From: Flavivirga aquatica | GTDB taxonomy: Bacteria > Bacteroidota > Bacteroidia > Flavobacteriales > Flavobacteriaceae | NCBI RefSeq assembly: GCF_001747085.1 | Contig: NZ_MDJD01000007.1 | Span: 1 to 64,000 of the forward strand | Length of the DNA: 64,000 bases | Reading direction: 5' to 3' | In this document: piece after piece, positions 1 to 6,224 of the stretch | Position numbering within the stretch: the stretch's first letter is position 1 | Layout: every line of letters starts with the position of its first letter | Translations under genes and position numbers: made by a program | Notes under the pieces: generated by a model | The model's database searches: none | Told to the model about the DNA's origin: nothing | Seen by the model: only the letters and a program-made list of their open reading frames with translations

Positions 1-210
1 TACTTTACGTATAAATTTTTCTAATTGAGTATCGTTGTACAAATCTAAATTGTGCCTTACTGGTGGTCTGCTACTTTCTTGCTCTTGGACTTTTACAGTA
101 ACTCGCATTCTGTCTAAACCCTCTAATTTTATACCGCCCAAAACTGTAAGTTCTAAAATGTCATTTTCGTAGATTAATTGGTCTGTATTGTCTGCTTTTA
201 GTTTGTTCAT
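1..210 (-). CDS. Partial P-loop ATPase of a mobile element (N-terminal 70 codons)
   Basis: An open frame starts at an ATG at 208-210 and runs off the left edge, giving 70 codons. Its translation aligns with the N-terminus of the 512-aa ATPase at 6225-7763: both have ELxxLGGxxLxxLxxxRVT followed by LDLYND-Q-EK--RK. Like that copy, it is divergent from an XRE-type regulator gene. The Walker motifs of the other copy lie beyond residue 170 and would fall outside this window, so function is inferred only from the paralogue. This is the visible edge of a second mobile element of the same type. Whether the gene is intact cannot be judged here. Confidence 0.72.
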   Translation of the reverse strand, partial: MNKLKADNTDQLIYENDILELTVLGGIKLEGLDRMRVTVKVQEQESSRPPVRHNLDLYNDTQLEKFIRKV

Positions 211-222
211 AAGTTTCTTTTT

Positions 223-258
223 AGAACATATATTGTCCAAAAGTATAAAATATGTTCT
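223..258. promoter_or_regulatory. Candidate operator between ATPase and XRE genes
   Basis: A perfect 9-bp inverted repeat, AGAACATAT (223-231) and ATATGTTCT (250-258), lies between the divergent ATPase start (210) and the XRE start (347). Inverted repeats at this place are typical binding sites of XRE regulators. Assigning this one to the neighbouring regulator is inference. Confidence 0.45.
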
Positions 259-303
259 CACCAAACAAACAATATTTCATTTAGATAGATACTATTTGTT
301 TTA

Positions 304-311
304 TATATTTG
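304..311 (+). promoter_or_regulatory. Candidate -7 promoter element TATATTTG for XRE gene
   Basis: TATATTTG fits the Bacteroidota sigma-70 -7 consensus TAnnTTTG and lies 35 bp before the chosen start of the XRE gene. The paralogous regulator at 7907 has the identical octamer 36 bp before its start, which supports both. No clear -33 TTTG was found at the ideal distance. Confidence 0.5.
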
Positions 312-346
312 CTTACACCTTAATTTTATTGATAGATTTAGAACTT

Positions 347-676
347 ATGTTGTTTGGAACTCGTTTATTAAGTACTCGTAAAAAGAAAAAGATTTCGCAA
401 GATGAACTAGCCAAGACTATTGGTGTACACGCTCCTGTAATTGGAAGATATGAACGTGATGAAGTAAAACCATCTATTGAGACTGCTACCAAAATTGCAG
501 AAGCTTTAGAAGTGTCTTTAGACTATTTAACTGGATTATCTGATTTAGAACTGGATAAAACTATTGTAGATACTATTATGGATATACAGCAACTTGACAG
601 CAAAGATAAAACGCATATTATGACTACTATTAGTGCGCTTATACGTGATGCTAAAGCTCGTAATACTTACGCATAA
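347..676 (+). CDS. XRE-family helix-turn-helix regulator (element copy 1)
   Basis: A 109-aa protein. Its N-terminal HTH_3 domain (about residues 8-65) has the usual core ISQDELAKTIGVHAPVIGRY, then a short helical tail. The frame is open further upstream, to 188, but that extension is hydrophobic and unlike XRE proteins. The ATG at 347 gives a normal-length protein, leaves room for the promoter at 304-311, and matches the start of the 111-aa paralogue at 7907. It is divergent from the partial ATPase gene, so it probably represses the divergent promoters of the mobile element. A terminator follows directly. It shares the SLDYL/SVDYL-type helix and the IxxIxQLD tail with the other copy. Confidence 0.85.
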   Translation: MLFGTRLLSTRKKKKISQDELAKTIGVHAPVIGRYERDEVKPSIETATKIAEALEVSLDYLTGLSDLELDKTIVDTIMDIQQLDSKDKTHIMTTISALIRDAKARNTYA

Positions 677-704
677 AAAAGCTATCGGTTAGGATAGCTT
701 TTTT
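675..704 (+). terminator. Rho-independent terminator after XRE gene
   Basis: A perfect stem GCTATC (681-686)/GATAGC (693-698) with a 6-nt loop is flanked by A6 and T6 tracts that extend the pairing. It starts at the XRE stop codon. Confidence 0.85.
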
Positions 705-730
705 GTTATAAACTTATTGAGTAAATATTT

Positions 731-1123
731 CTAATTCTTCATAAACTTAGGAATATAAACTAATGATATCAGTAGTAATATAAAAGATGCTACAGATAAA
801 CTAAAATTATATTTCAAATACCACATTGTATTTTGAAAATCTTCTTTCATCCAAAACAAAGACATAATAAGAACGAATATAAAACTTAGTAAAAATAAAA
901 AACTTACCTGTTTTATATATAATTTTAAAATTAGTAAAAAAGGGATAAAAAAAATATTAAAAATAAAGTGATATGCAGTCATATTTATCGCCATTCTTTC
1001 CAATATGTCAATATCAAAACTATAAGATATACTATAAAAAATAGCTCTATATAGAAATTCTATAAAATAATGACATATTACTACAACTATAATAAATAAT
1101 AATATATTAATCTTCTTCTTCAT
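731..1123 (-). CDS. Small membrane protein, candidate immunity protein of orphan RHS tip
   Basis: A 130-aa protein with about four hydrophobic segments (residues roughly 5-27, 45-68, 73-92, 105-125) and few charged residues, so an inner-membrane protein. The start overlaps the end of the RHS tip gene by 17 bp, the usual toxin-immunity coupling in RHS and other polymorphic toxin systems. I recognise no family. Role by position: it would protect the cell from the toxin domain encoded just upstream. A membrane location hints that this toxin acts on or near the inner membrane, but that is inference. Confidence 0.6.
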   Translation of the reverse strand: MKKKINILLFIIVVVICHYFIEFLYRAIFYSISYSFDIDILERMAINMTAYHFIFNIFFIPFLLILKLYIKQVSFLFLLSFIFVLIMSLFWMKEDFQNTMWYLKYNFSLSVASFILLLISLVYIPKFMKN

Positions 1124-2135
1124 ATAAATCTTTTATTATCTCTTGTCCCAATTTCACTCTATGTTCATAATTGGAGAAATCGAAATTTATTGTTTCATTT
1201 CCATTCTTATCTTTCTCAGTAAAAAATTCTCTAATAACCTTACTTACAGAATTCGGAGCTAAAGGATTTGAAAAACTACTATTAATTTGCCCTACAATAT
1301 TCGCCATATCAGCTTTAGGATTATTTTTCTTAAAATTGTTCATATATGTTTGAACCAATGTCTGCTCATATTCAACTAATTTTAAATCCAAATCTGCACC
1401 AGCTAAACCAAAAAAGGACTGTTCAACACCATTTGCGTCAGCAAATGAATCATTAATAACACCTTCATTTTCTATAATCCTTTTTGCATTATTCATATTG
1501 TGAGAAAATAAAAATTCATTTCCACCTCGTAAAAATTCTTCAGAAGAGTCACTAAGAAACCACATATTTGTAGCACTTTTTGCAGCTGCACCAACACCAA
1601 CCTCTAAAGCAAAAGGATTATATTTAGTTACTTCAGCAGCAGCTTTGAACCACTGATTACTAATTCCTTTCTCTTTCATATATAAGTGAACAAAATTATA
1701 ATACGAATGCCTTTCTGAAATAGTTCTATATAAGCTACTCTTCAATTTTTCAGTATTATAAATTGATGCTTTCACAAATGAATTTTCTCCACCAAATGAA
1801 GATGAAAAAATTCCGCCAAAATGTCCCATTTCTCTCCTATCCACATAAAACCAAGCAGATTGATTATTACCTACTTTGTCGATAGCCAACATCTCTTCGA
1901 GACCTTCTAATTCTCTAGAGTTTATCAATTTATTTCCACTAAAACTATAAGGTGAATAATGAGGATATTTTTGAGTCAAAGGGTCTACAGTAAAAAATCT
2001 ATTTAATCTTGGATCGTGCATCCTAAAAGTAAAGTTTGCACTATTCCCTTCGCCCTTTATTTCATTATCCATTTCTTGACCTTGGAAGCCGTACCTATAG
2101 TCTGAAGAGTTTCCGTGTCTACCCGGTAAGAGCAT
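1107..2135 (-). CDS. Orphan RHS C-terminal tip with toxin domain
   Basis: A 342-aa protein that starts inside the RHS-repeat-associated core domain. It has YRYGFQGQE, then [21 protein letters not shown] and SPYSFSGN, matching the core at about residues 3045-3110 of the 3429-aa RHS protein. No YD repeats, signal peptide or plug-forming N-terminus precede it. Homology begins about 9 codons before the ATG (in-frame [11 protein letters not shown], normally NDYYPFG) and a stop codon lies at 2175-2177. After the core comes about 260 aa of unrecognised sequence (toxin candidate), rich in Phe/Tyr/Asn near the start and acidic at the end. The downstream membrane gene overlaps it. It is best read as a displaced tip cassette: silent unless recombined onto a full RHS gene. 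A truncated pseudogene is the alternative. Confidence 0.72.
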   Translation of the reverse strand: MLLPGRHGNSSDYRYGFQGQEMDNEIKGEGNSANFTFRMHDPRLNRFFTVDPLTQKYPHYSPYSFSGNKLINSRELEGLEEMLAIDKVGNNQSAWFYVDRREMGHFGGIFSSSFGGENSFVKASIYNTEKLKSSLYRTISERHSYYNFVHLYMKEKGISNQWFKAAAEVTKYNPFALEVGVGAAAKSATNMWFLSDSSEEFLRGGNEFLFSHNMNNAKRIIENEGVINDSFADANGVEQSFFGLAGADLDLKLVEYEQTLVQTYMNNFKKNNPKADMANIVGQINSSFSNPLAPNSVSKVIREFFTEKDKNGNETINFDFSNYEHRVKLGQEIIKDLYEEED

Positions 2136-2469
2136 CCCGCCTGGATAGTAGTCATTGCGTTTTTTTGTAAAAAATCACTTTTTTTTTTGCGCATGCCTTG
2201 ACTAATATTGGTGTTTCAAAAAATATTTTAAAGAACGTATTACTGTGATAAATATACTACTATTTCCATTATTATCTTAATGGTTTGTTGCTTAATTGGC
2301 ATTGGTATTTCATTTATAATTATTAGTGATTTGTACAGCCAGCATTTTAGTTTTTGCATCTTTCATATCTATTAATTTTTCGGATTTCTCCGTTATTTAT
2401 AGATATAATTTAATGTCAGATTTCTAGAAGTAAAGCTTATTTGTGAAGATTCATTATAATAATTCCCAC

Positions 2470-2520
2470 GCAGGTAAAACCCAGTTTTTTGAACACAAAA
2501 ATCCTCTGTCTTTTACCTGC
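2470..2520. repeat. Stem-loop 1
   Basis: Perfect 10-bp inverted repeat GCAGGTAAAA (2470-2479) / TTTTACCTGC (2511-2520) with a 31-nt loop. Confidence 0.6.
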
Positions 2521-2538
2521 TTCCTTTGCCTCGGTATG

Positions 2539-2631
2539 TTACATAATTGGCATTATAAGTTCGCTCCGCACAGTTTTTAACGGATTATTTTTTGTTGTTT
2601 AAAAACTGTCGTTATAATGTAAATTATGTAA
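2539..2631. repeat. Stem-loop 2, long imperfect hairpin with TTACATAAT arms
   Basis: The outer arms at 2539-2558 and 2612-2631 pair at 18 of 20 positions (left arm TTACATAATTGGCATTATAA). An inner perfect 11-bp stem, ACAGTTTTTAA (2570-2580) / TTAAAAACTGT (2599-2609), is separated from the outer arms by an 11-nt bulge on one side and 2 nt on the other. Arm pattern and length resemble stem-loop 4. Confidence 0.65.
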
Positions 2632-2817
2632 AATACTCCCATTCGCCTGACTTCAGACGCTCACTTTTGAACTTCGATTGATGTTTTTAGTTTTGATTGT
2701 AAAAGTTTGTGAATACTAACGCCTTTCAGTTGTTCCATTCCAATAAATGAACAATCCCAACCGTATAAAACCACTTCGTAGATTATTCCTTTATCGGAAC
2801 GCTTGCAGAAGCATCAA

Positions 2818-2901
2818 ACATTTTAAAAAGATGAAGATTTACAGGTCTATAATTTCAGGATTAAGAAACAACCTAAATCAATCTTCAGCTTTTTAAAATG
2901 T
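2818..2901. repeat. Stem-loop 3
   Basis: Two 22-bp arms (2818-2839 and 2880-2901) pair at 21 of 22 positions; the left arm begins ACATTTTAAAAAG. The loop is about 40 nt. The arms differ in sequence from stem-loops 2 and 4 but the overall size is similar. Confidence 0.65.
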
Positions 2902-2982
2902 GACAAACGATAGTGCGTTCAGCTTGTTAGCTCTGAAGTTTCTTATTTAGTTCGGGTTTGTGCGGTTGGTATGTCGGCAATT

Positions 2983-3072
2983 TTACATAATAGCAGTTAT
3001 AACTATCGCCCGCAACAATAATAACACGCCGAAGGCAACCAAAAGGGAAGTATTATAACTTCTATTATGTAA
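2983..3072. repeat. Stem-loop 4, same arm type as stem-loop 2
   Basis: Arms at 2983-3002 (TTACATAATAGCAGTTATAA) and 3053-3072 pair at 19 of 20 positions. The left arm matches that of stem-loop 2 at 16 of 20 positions, including the outer TTACATAAT and the inner TTATAA. The two elements are thus related copies of about 90 nt. Confidence 0.68.
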
Positions 3073-3204
3073 CGTTGCTTGGGGCGGTTTTTGGCTTTTT
3101 AGCGATGGATGCAGCTCTTTGCAATTGTGAGGCACGAACAACTTGTAATGTGCTGCAATAGCTGGGGTAGACAAAAATTGCAATGCGGTGGCGAGGGGTG
3201 GCGT

Positions 3205-3579
3205 TTATTTCTTCTCATAAAGAACAAGTGCTAATTCGTCTACTTTTTTAAACTCAATATCCGAAGTAATCAATGGAAAATCTAAATACAATGCTGTTGC
3301 AATAATAATACTATCTGGAAGCTTTGTATTATATGTTTTTCTAATTCTTATGGTTTCTTGTTTTACTGCACTATTTATCGTTATGGTTTTGCATTGTGAT
3401 ACAAATTCATTGATAACTTTTTCTTCTTTGACTGTAATGCCTTTATAGGCCAACAATTCCAGTTCTGTAATCACAGAAATATATAATTGCTTTCCGTTTA
3501 ATAATTCGGCTAGTGTTTCATCTCCATTTAATAAATAGAGAATAATATTGGTGTCTAAAAACAGCTTATTCCCATTCAT
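3205..3579 (-). CDS. vapC: PIN-domain toxin (VapC-type)
   Basis: A 124-aa protein of the PIN ribonuclease fold. It has the N-terminal LFLDTNIILYLL with the first acidic residue at D9, a central conserved Glu in TELELLAY, and the C-terminal acidic pair in LPDSIIIATAL and ITSDIEF. VapC toxins are Mg2+-dependent RNases that cleave RNA and block translation. The start ATG lies inside the last codons of the 57-aa gene upstream (14-bp overlap), so the two are translationally coupled as in other toxin-antitoxin pairs. It lies in the accessory region between the stem-loop stretch and the recombinase element. Target RNA unknown. Confidence 0.88.
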   Translation of the reverse strand: MNGNKLFLDTNIILYLLNGDETLAELLNGKQLYISVITELELLAYKGITVKEEKVINEFVSQCKTITINSAVKQETIRIRKTYNTKLPDSIIIATALYLDFPLITSDIEFKKVDELALVLYEKK

Positions 3580-3739
3580 TACGAAGCTCTCTTTGTATGT
3601 TTAAAGCATCTTTTTTTAAGCTGATTTTTCCAACATATTTATATACGTCAACGCCTTTAGGCTTTAACTCTTTTGCTAAGTTCTCTAATATACTTCTGAT
3701 GCTTTTTTTAGTAGCACCTTGTCTTAATGTCGTTACCAT
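3566..3739 (-). CDS. Antitoxin of the PIN toxin (57 aa)
   Basis: A short reading frame from the ATG at 3737-3739 to TAA at 3566-3568. The protein is 57 aa, basic, with MVTTLRQGATKKSIRSILEN near the start and helical predicted character. It overlaps the vapC start by 14 bp, and a TACCTTTG promoter element sits 18 bp before the start. Position, size and coupling identify it as the antitoxin, which would bind the toxin and its own promoter. I do not recognise the antitoxin family; the N-terminal part is the likely DNA-binding section by analogy with other VapB-like proteins. Confidence 0.78.
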   Translation of the reverse strand: MVTTLRQGATKKSIRSILENLAKELKPKGVDVYKYVGKISLKKDALNIQRELRNEWE

Positions 3740-3757
3740 AATTCTTCTTTTATATTA

Positions 3758-3765
3758 CAAAGGTA
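3758..3765 (-). promoter_or_regulatory. -7 promoter element TACCTTTG for the toxin-antitoxin operon
   Basis: Minus-strand TACCTTTG fits TAnnTTTG exactly and lies 18 bp upstream of the antitoxin start. No -33 TTTG is visible at 19 bp. Confidence 0.6.
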
Positions 3766-3814
3766 ATTTAATGTTTTTTATTGTTTTTAAGTCTTAATAT
3801 TTAACAAAAATAAC

Positions 3815-3845
3815 AACTTGGTATCACAATTTGTGATACCAAGTT
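3815..3845. terminator. Perfect 31-bp palindrome, probable terminator
   Basis: Fifteen-bp arms (AACTTGGTATCACAA and its exact complement) flank a single central base. On the minus strand it follows the 91-aa gene, which ends at 3855, and leads into GTTATTTTT, so a terminator is the natural reading. It is also upstream of the antitoxin promoter and could double as a boundary or a binding site. Confidence 0.7.
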
Positions 3846-3854
3846 TACTTTTCA

Positions 3855-4130
3855 TCAAGGTTTTAACCATTCTGATAGCCCATCAAGTTCTGTATTTGGG
3901 TAACTGATTAAAAGTATTTTACACAGCCAATAAATAGCACTTTGCAGCTGTTCACTTTTATAATGTCTTTTTTCTAATTGGGTTAACAGCACTATGTTTT
4001 CTAATAATGATTCTTGCATATAGATAAGTTCACTTAAATCAGTAATAGGTAGTTTTATATAATTCTGTTTTGTTTTGGGGTCTGTTTGCAAGGTATGTAG
4101 ATACCTTGTCTTAAATTCATGTGGTGTCAT
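3855..4130 (-). CDS. Hypothetical protein of the recombinase element (91 aa)
   Basis: A 91-aa soluble protein, mostly helical, with MTPHEFKTRYLHTL at the start and YWLCKILL near the end. I recognise no family. It is the last minus-strand gene of the recombinase element, 200 bp after the second recombinase, and is followed by a strong palindrome. It could be an accessory or directionality factor of the element, but only position supports that. Confidence 0.6.
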   Translation of the reverse strand: MTPHEFKTRYLHTLQTDPKTKQNYIKLPITDLSELIYMQESLLENIVLLTQLEKRHYKSEQLQSAIYWLCKILLISYPNTELDGLSEWLKP

Positions 4131-4133
4131 TTT

Positions 4134-4269
4134 GGTAATGTTTTAGGATTAAAAACCCTGCTTAGGCTTCCTATGCACATTACCGTGCACTGAGATTGTT
4201 TCCTAACTCAAGCCATACAGGGCGTAACTTTAATTGTAACTTAATAGTGGTAATGTTTAAGGAATAAAA
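4134..4269. repeat. Pair of 21-bp direct repeats beside the recombinase genes
   Basis: GGTAATGTTTTAGGATTAAA (from 4134) and GGTAATGTTTAAGGAATAAA (from 4249) match at 19 of 21 positions and are 115 bp apart. Between them is a small GCAC/GTGC hairpin containing an inverted CATTACC. This lies in the gap between the second recombinase and the 91-aa gene, so it may be a recombinase or accessory-factor binding region, or part of an attachment site. Confidence 0.5.
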
Positions 4270-4330
4270 GTAATATTATCTTTTATATTTCTATGGACTG
4301 TTATTCTTTATTTTCATCTCTCATATTTTT

Positions 4331-5212
4331 TTATCGTAAGGGGTGGAAGTTGTTTATGGTTTCATGCAGACTTTCTAAATCGTCTTGTTGGTAGCGTTCG
4401 GTTGAACTTATATATTTATGTCCTGTCAGATATTGGGCTTTTCGCAGTCCGTTTTGTTTGAGCCAGTGGATGATAACACTTGTTCTTATTTGTTTTACAT
4501 CGGTAAAACTGTTATTGATTTCCTTTAGTTCTTTAGCTAATTTATGTATCGTATTATGAAGCTTGTAACTCCTTCCTATTGGTAGTAATAATTGTTCGGT
4601 TACTTTATTGGTTTCTTTTAAAATCCTTGGCCTAACTTCGTTAATGTATTCCATAAATTCCATGAGTTGGAACGGTTTGAGTTCAATATCCCTTGTGTTA
4701 CTTTTTCTTGTTCCTGGAACTGTGATTTTACCTTTGTAAAGCTGTATGTTTTCCACTTCCAATAATTGTAAATCCCTTGTATTTAAACCTTGATAAACGA
4801 GCAGTCCAATGATGATTTTATTTCGCTTTCTTGCTATTTCCTTGCCTTTATTGATTGGATAACTATAATATAAATCTTCCAGTTCCTCGAACTCTAAAAT
4901 GTTGTGTATAATATGACGTTTTACTCCTTTTATATTCAGGTCTTTTATATCGTTCTTTTCTCTGTGGTTTTCTTCTGTGAGGTAATTAAAATAGATTTTT
5001 AGATTACCTATATAGGTTTGCAGGGTTCTTGGTTTTAGCTGTGATGCTCGTAAATACGCTATGTATTGCAAAAACGTTTTGTAATCTATGGTTTCTGCAT
5101 GTGTTCCATAGCTTTCGCACCAATCGTTAAACCTTGTTACGCTTCTTTGATAGGTTCGGATACTCTTGTCGTTGTAACCATTTTTCTCTAAGTAATGTTC
5201 GTATGTATTCAT
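4331..5212 (-). CDS. Tyrosine recombinase 2 of the mobile element, atypical active site
   Basis: A 293-aa protein with an N-terminal SAM-like core-binding domain (about 1-85) and a C-terminal phage-integrase catalytic domain. The nucleophile Tyr274 (SSTERYQQDD), His265 (TGHKYIS) and Arg243 (QIRTS) are visible. The first catalytic Arg, normally in GLRxxEL, is not in place: the sequence reads GLNTRDL, with Asn144 at the usual position and Arg146 two residues on. The His of HxLR is Lys240. It overlaps the upstream recombinase by 86 bp in another frame, so the two are co-translated and may act as a heteromer, as in elements that encode several recombinases. Activity of this subunit alone is uncertain. 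Confidence 0.85.
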   Translation of the reverse strand: MNTYEHYLEKNGYNDKSIRTYQRSVTRFNDWCESYGTHAETIDYKTFLQYIAYLRASQLKPRTLQTYIGNLKIYFNYLTEENHREKNDIKDLNIKGVKRHIIHNILEFEELEDLYYSYPINKGKEIARKRNKIIIGLLVYQGLNTRDLQLLEVENIQLYKGKITVPGTRKSNTRDIELKPFQLMEFMEYINEVRPRILKETNKVTEQLLLPIGRSYKLHNTIHKLAKELKEINNSFTDVKQIRTSVIIHWLKQNGLRKAQYLTGHKYISSTERYQQDDLESLHETINNFHPLR

Positions 5213-6134
5213 CGCCTGTGAGTTCTAAAAAGTGAATGTATATTTGTGTGGATTCTAAACTGCTATGTCCTAAAAATTTACTGATTTGCTCTATGTCTGC
5301 ACCTTGTTCCAGTAAATGGGTTGCAATGCTATGTCGCAAGCTGTGAAGTGTAATATTCCGTTCTTGTAGATTTGGATTCTCTGTTGCTTTTATAATAGCT
5401 TTTAGTCGATTAGAAAAACTCATTCCTAATAATCTTCCTCCTCTGTAATTAATAAATAAGGCTTCGGTTTCTTTGTTTTTATAAAATTCTGTGCGCCAAT
5501 CGTAAATATAGGTTTCGAGGATTTTTAAGCTGTGATTATTAAGTGGTACAAAGCGTTCTTTATAATTCTTGCCTTTTCTAACAAATAAACGTTGTTTATC
5601 AAAAAGGATGTCACTTATATTTAAATGTACTAGTTCATTTCTTCGCAATCCACAACTATAACCGCATACTAAAATAGCTTTGTCTCGATGTCTTATTTTA
5701 TCATCTCCATGACTATAACTTGTGGCTTCAAAAAGCTGCTTAATTTCTTCTTGTGTTAGCACATTTAAGCTATCCTTCTCATTTCTTTCTTCTCGTTTTA
5801 AATGAATATTAATGCCTTTGTGATTGTGTTGTTTTAAGTATTCTCTAAACTTATAAAGTGCTTGTTGGTGTTTATTTAAATGTCCTTTGCTTATTCCGCC
5901 TGCTCGTCTTTGGTTGGGTCGGGATTTTAAGTGATTGTAATAATCTGTTACATGCTGGGTTTGTATATGATTGATTTGATTTATGTTTTTATTTTCTAAG
6001 TAATTAAAAAACTCTCGTAAGTGAATAGGTAGTAAATAAACCGTGTTTTCTGAATAACCTAAAATATCTAACCACGTTTTAAAGTCGATTAATAATTCTT
6101 TATAACTAGGGTTATTTAAGTTTAAATTTTTCAT
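5127..6134 (-). CDS. Tyrosine recombinase 1 of the mobile element (XerD-like)
   Basis: A 335-aa protein of the phage-integrase family with a complete active site: Arg164 (CGLRRNEL), His264 and Arg267 (HSLRHSIATHLL), His290 (FLGHSS) and Tyr299 (STQIYIH). The N-terminal core-binding domain spans about 1-105. The length fits XerC/D-like recombinases. It catalyses site-specific strand exchange between att or dif-like sites. It is the first gene of the overlapping recombinase pair and lies 90 bp downstream of the ATPase gene, in the same direction. Probably the integrase or transposase of this element. Confidence 0.92.
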   Translation of the reverse strand: MKNLNLNNPSYKELLIDFKTWLDILGYSENTVYLLPIHLREFFNYLENKNINQINHIQTQHVTDYYNHLKSRPNQRRAGGISKGHLNKHQQALYKFREYLKQHNHKGINIHLKREERNEKDSLNVLTQEEIKQLFEATSYSHGDDKIRHRDKAILVCGYSCGLRRNELVHLNISDILFDKQRLFVRKGKNYKERFVPLNNHSLKILETYIYDWRTEFYKNKETEALFINYRGGRLLGMSFSNRLKAIIKATENPNLQERNITLHSLRHSIATHLLEQGADIEQISKFLGHSSLESTQIYIHFLELTGDEYIRTLLREKWLQRQEYPNLSKKRNKV

Positions 6135-6224
6135 TCTGCGGGTGTTTTTTGGGTTTATATAGCGAAGTGATCTTAACTAACTGGTTTTGTTTATTTTAAC
6201 TTCGCCATTTTGGTAGTAGCGAAC

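Larger units (their letters stand above)
2136..3204. other. Non-coding stretch rich in long stem-loops
   Basis: About 1.07 kb without a convincing gene between the orphan RHS tip and the VapBC pair. Base composition looks less AT-rich than the flanks. It carries at least four separate long inverted repeats, listed individually. Two of these (2539-2631 and 2983-3072) share the same arm pattern. The only open frame over 60 codons (2983-3183, minus) lies inside a stem-loop and looks spurious. This could be a relic of cassette or MITE insertions, or could encode structured RNA. Confidence 0.6.

Noticed and set aside
188..346. N-terminal extension of the first XRE protein
   Set aside because: Hydrophobic, unlike the family, overlaps the promoter and is absent in the paralogue at 7907.
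2470..3072. Integron cassette (attC) array
   Set aside because: Stem-loops are attC-like in size, but the core GTTRRRY/RYYYAAC boxes are not clearly placed and no integron integrase is present. Kept only as a repeat region.
2983..3183. 66-codon open frame on the minus strand
   Set aside because: It spans stem-loop 4, has low-complexity composition and no protein-like pattern, so chance is the better explanation.
3597..3797. Plus-strand frame opposite the antitoxin
   Set aside because: Shadow of the 57-aa antitoxin gene, which has the promoter, coupling and context.
6162..6205. 7-bp inverted repeat GCGAAGT/ACTTCGC between ATPase and recombinase genes
   Set aside because: Short arms and a 30-nt loop; can arise by chance. 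Not listed as a feature.
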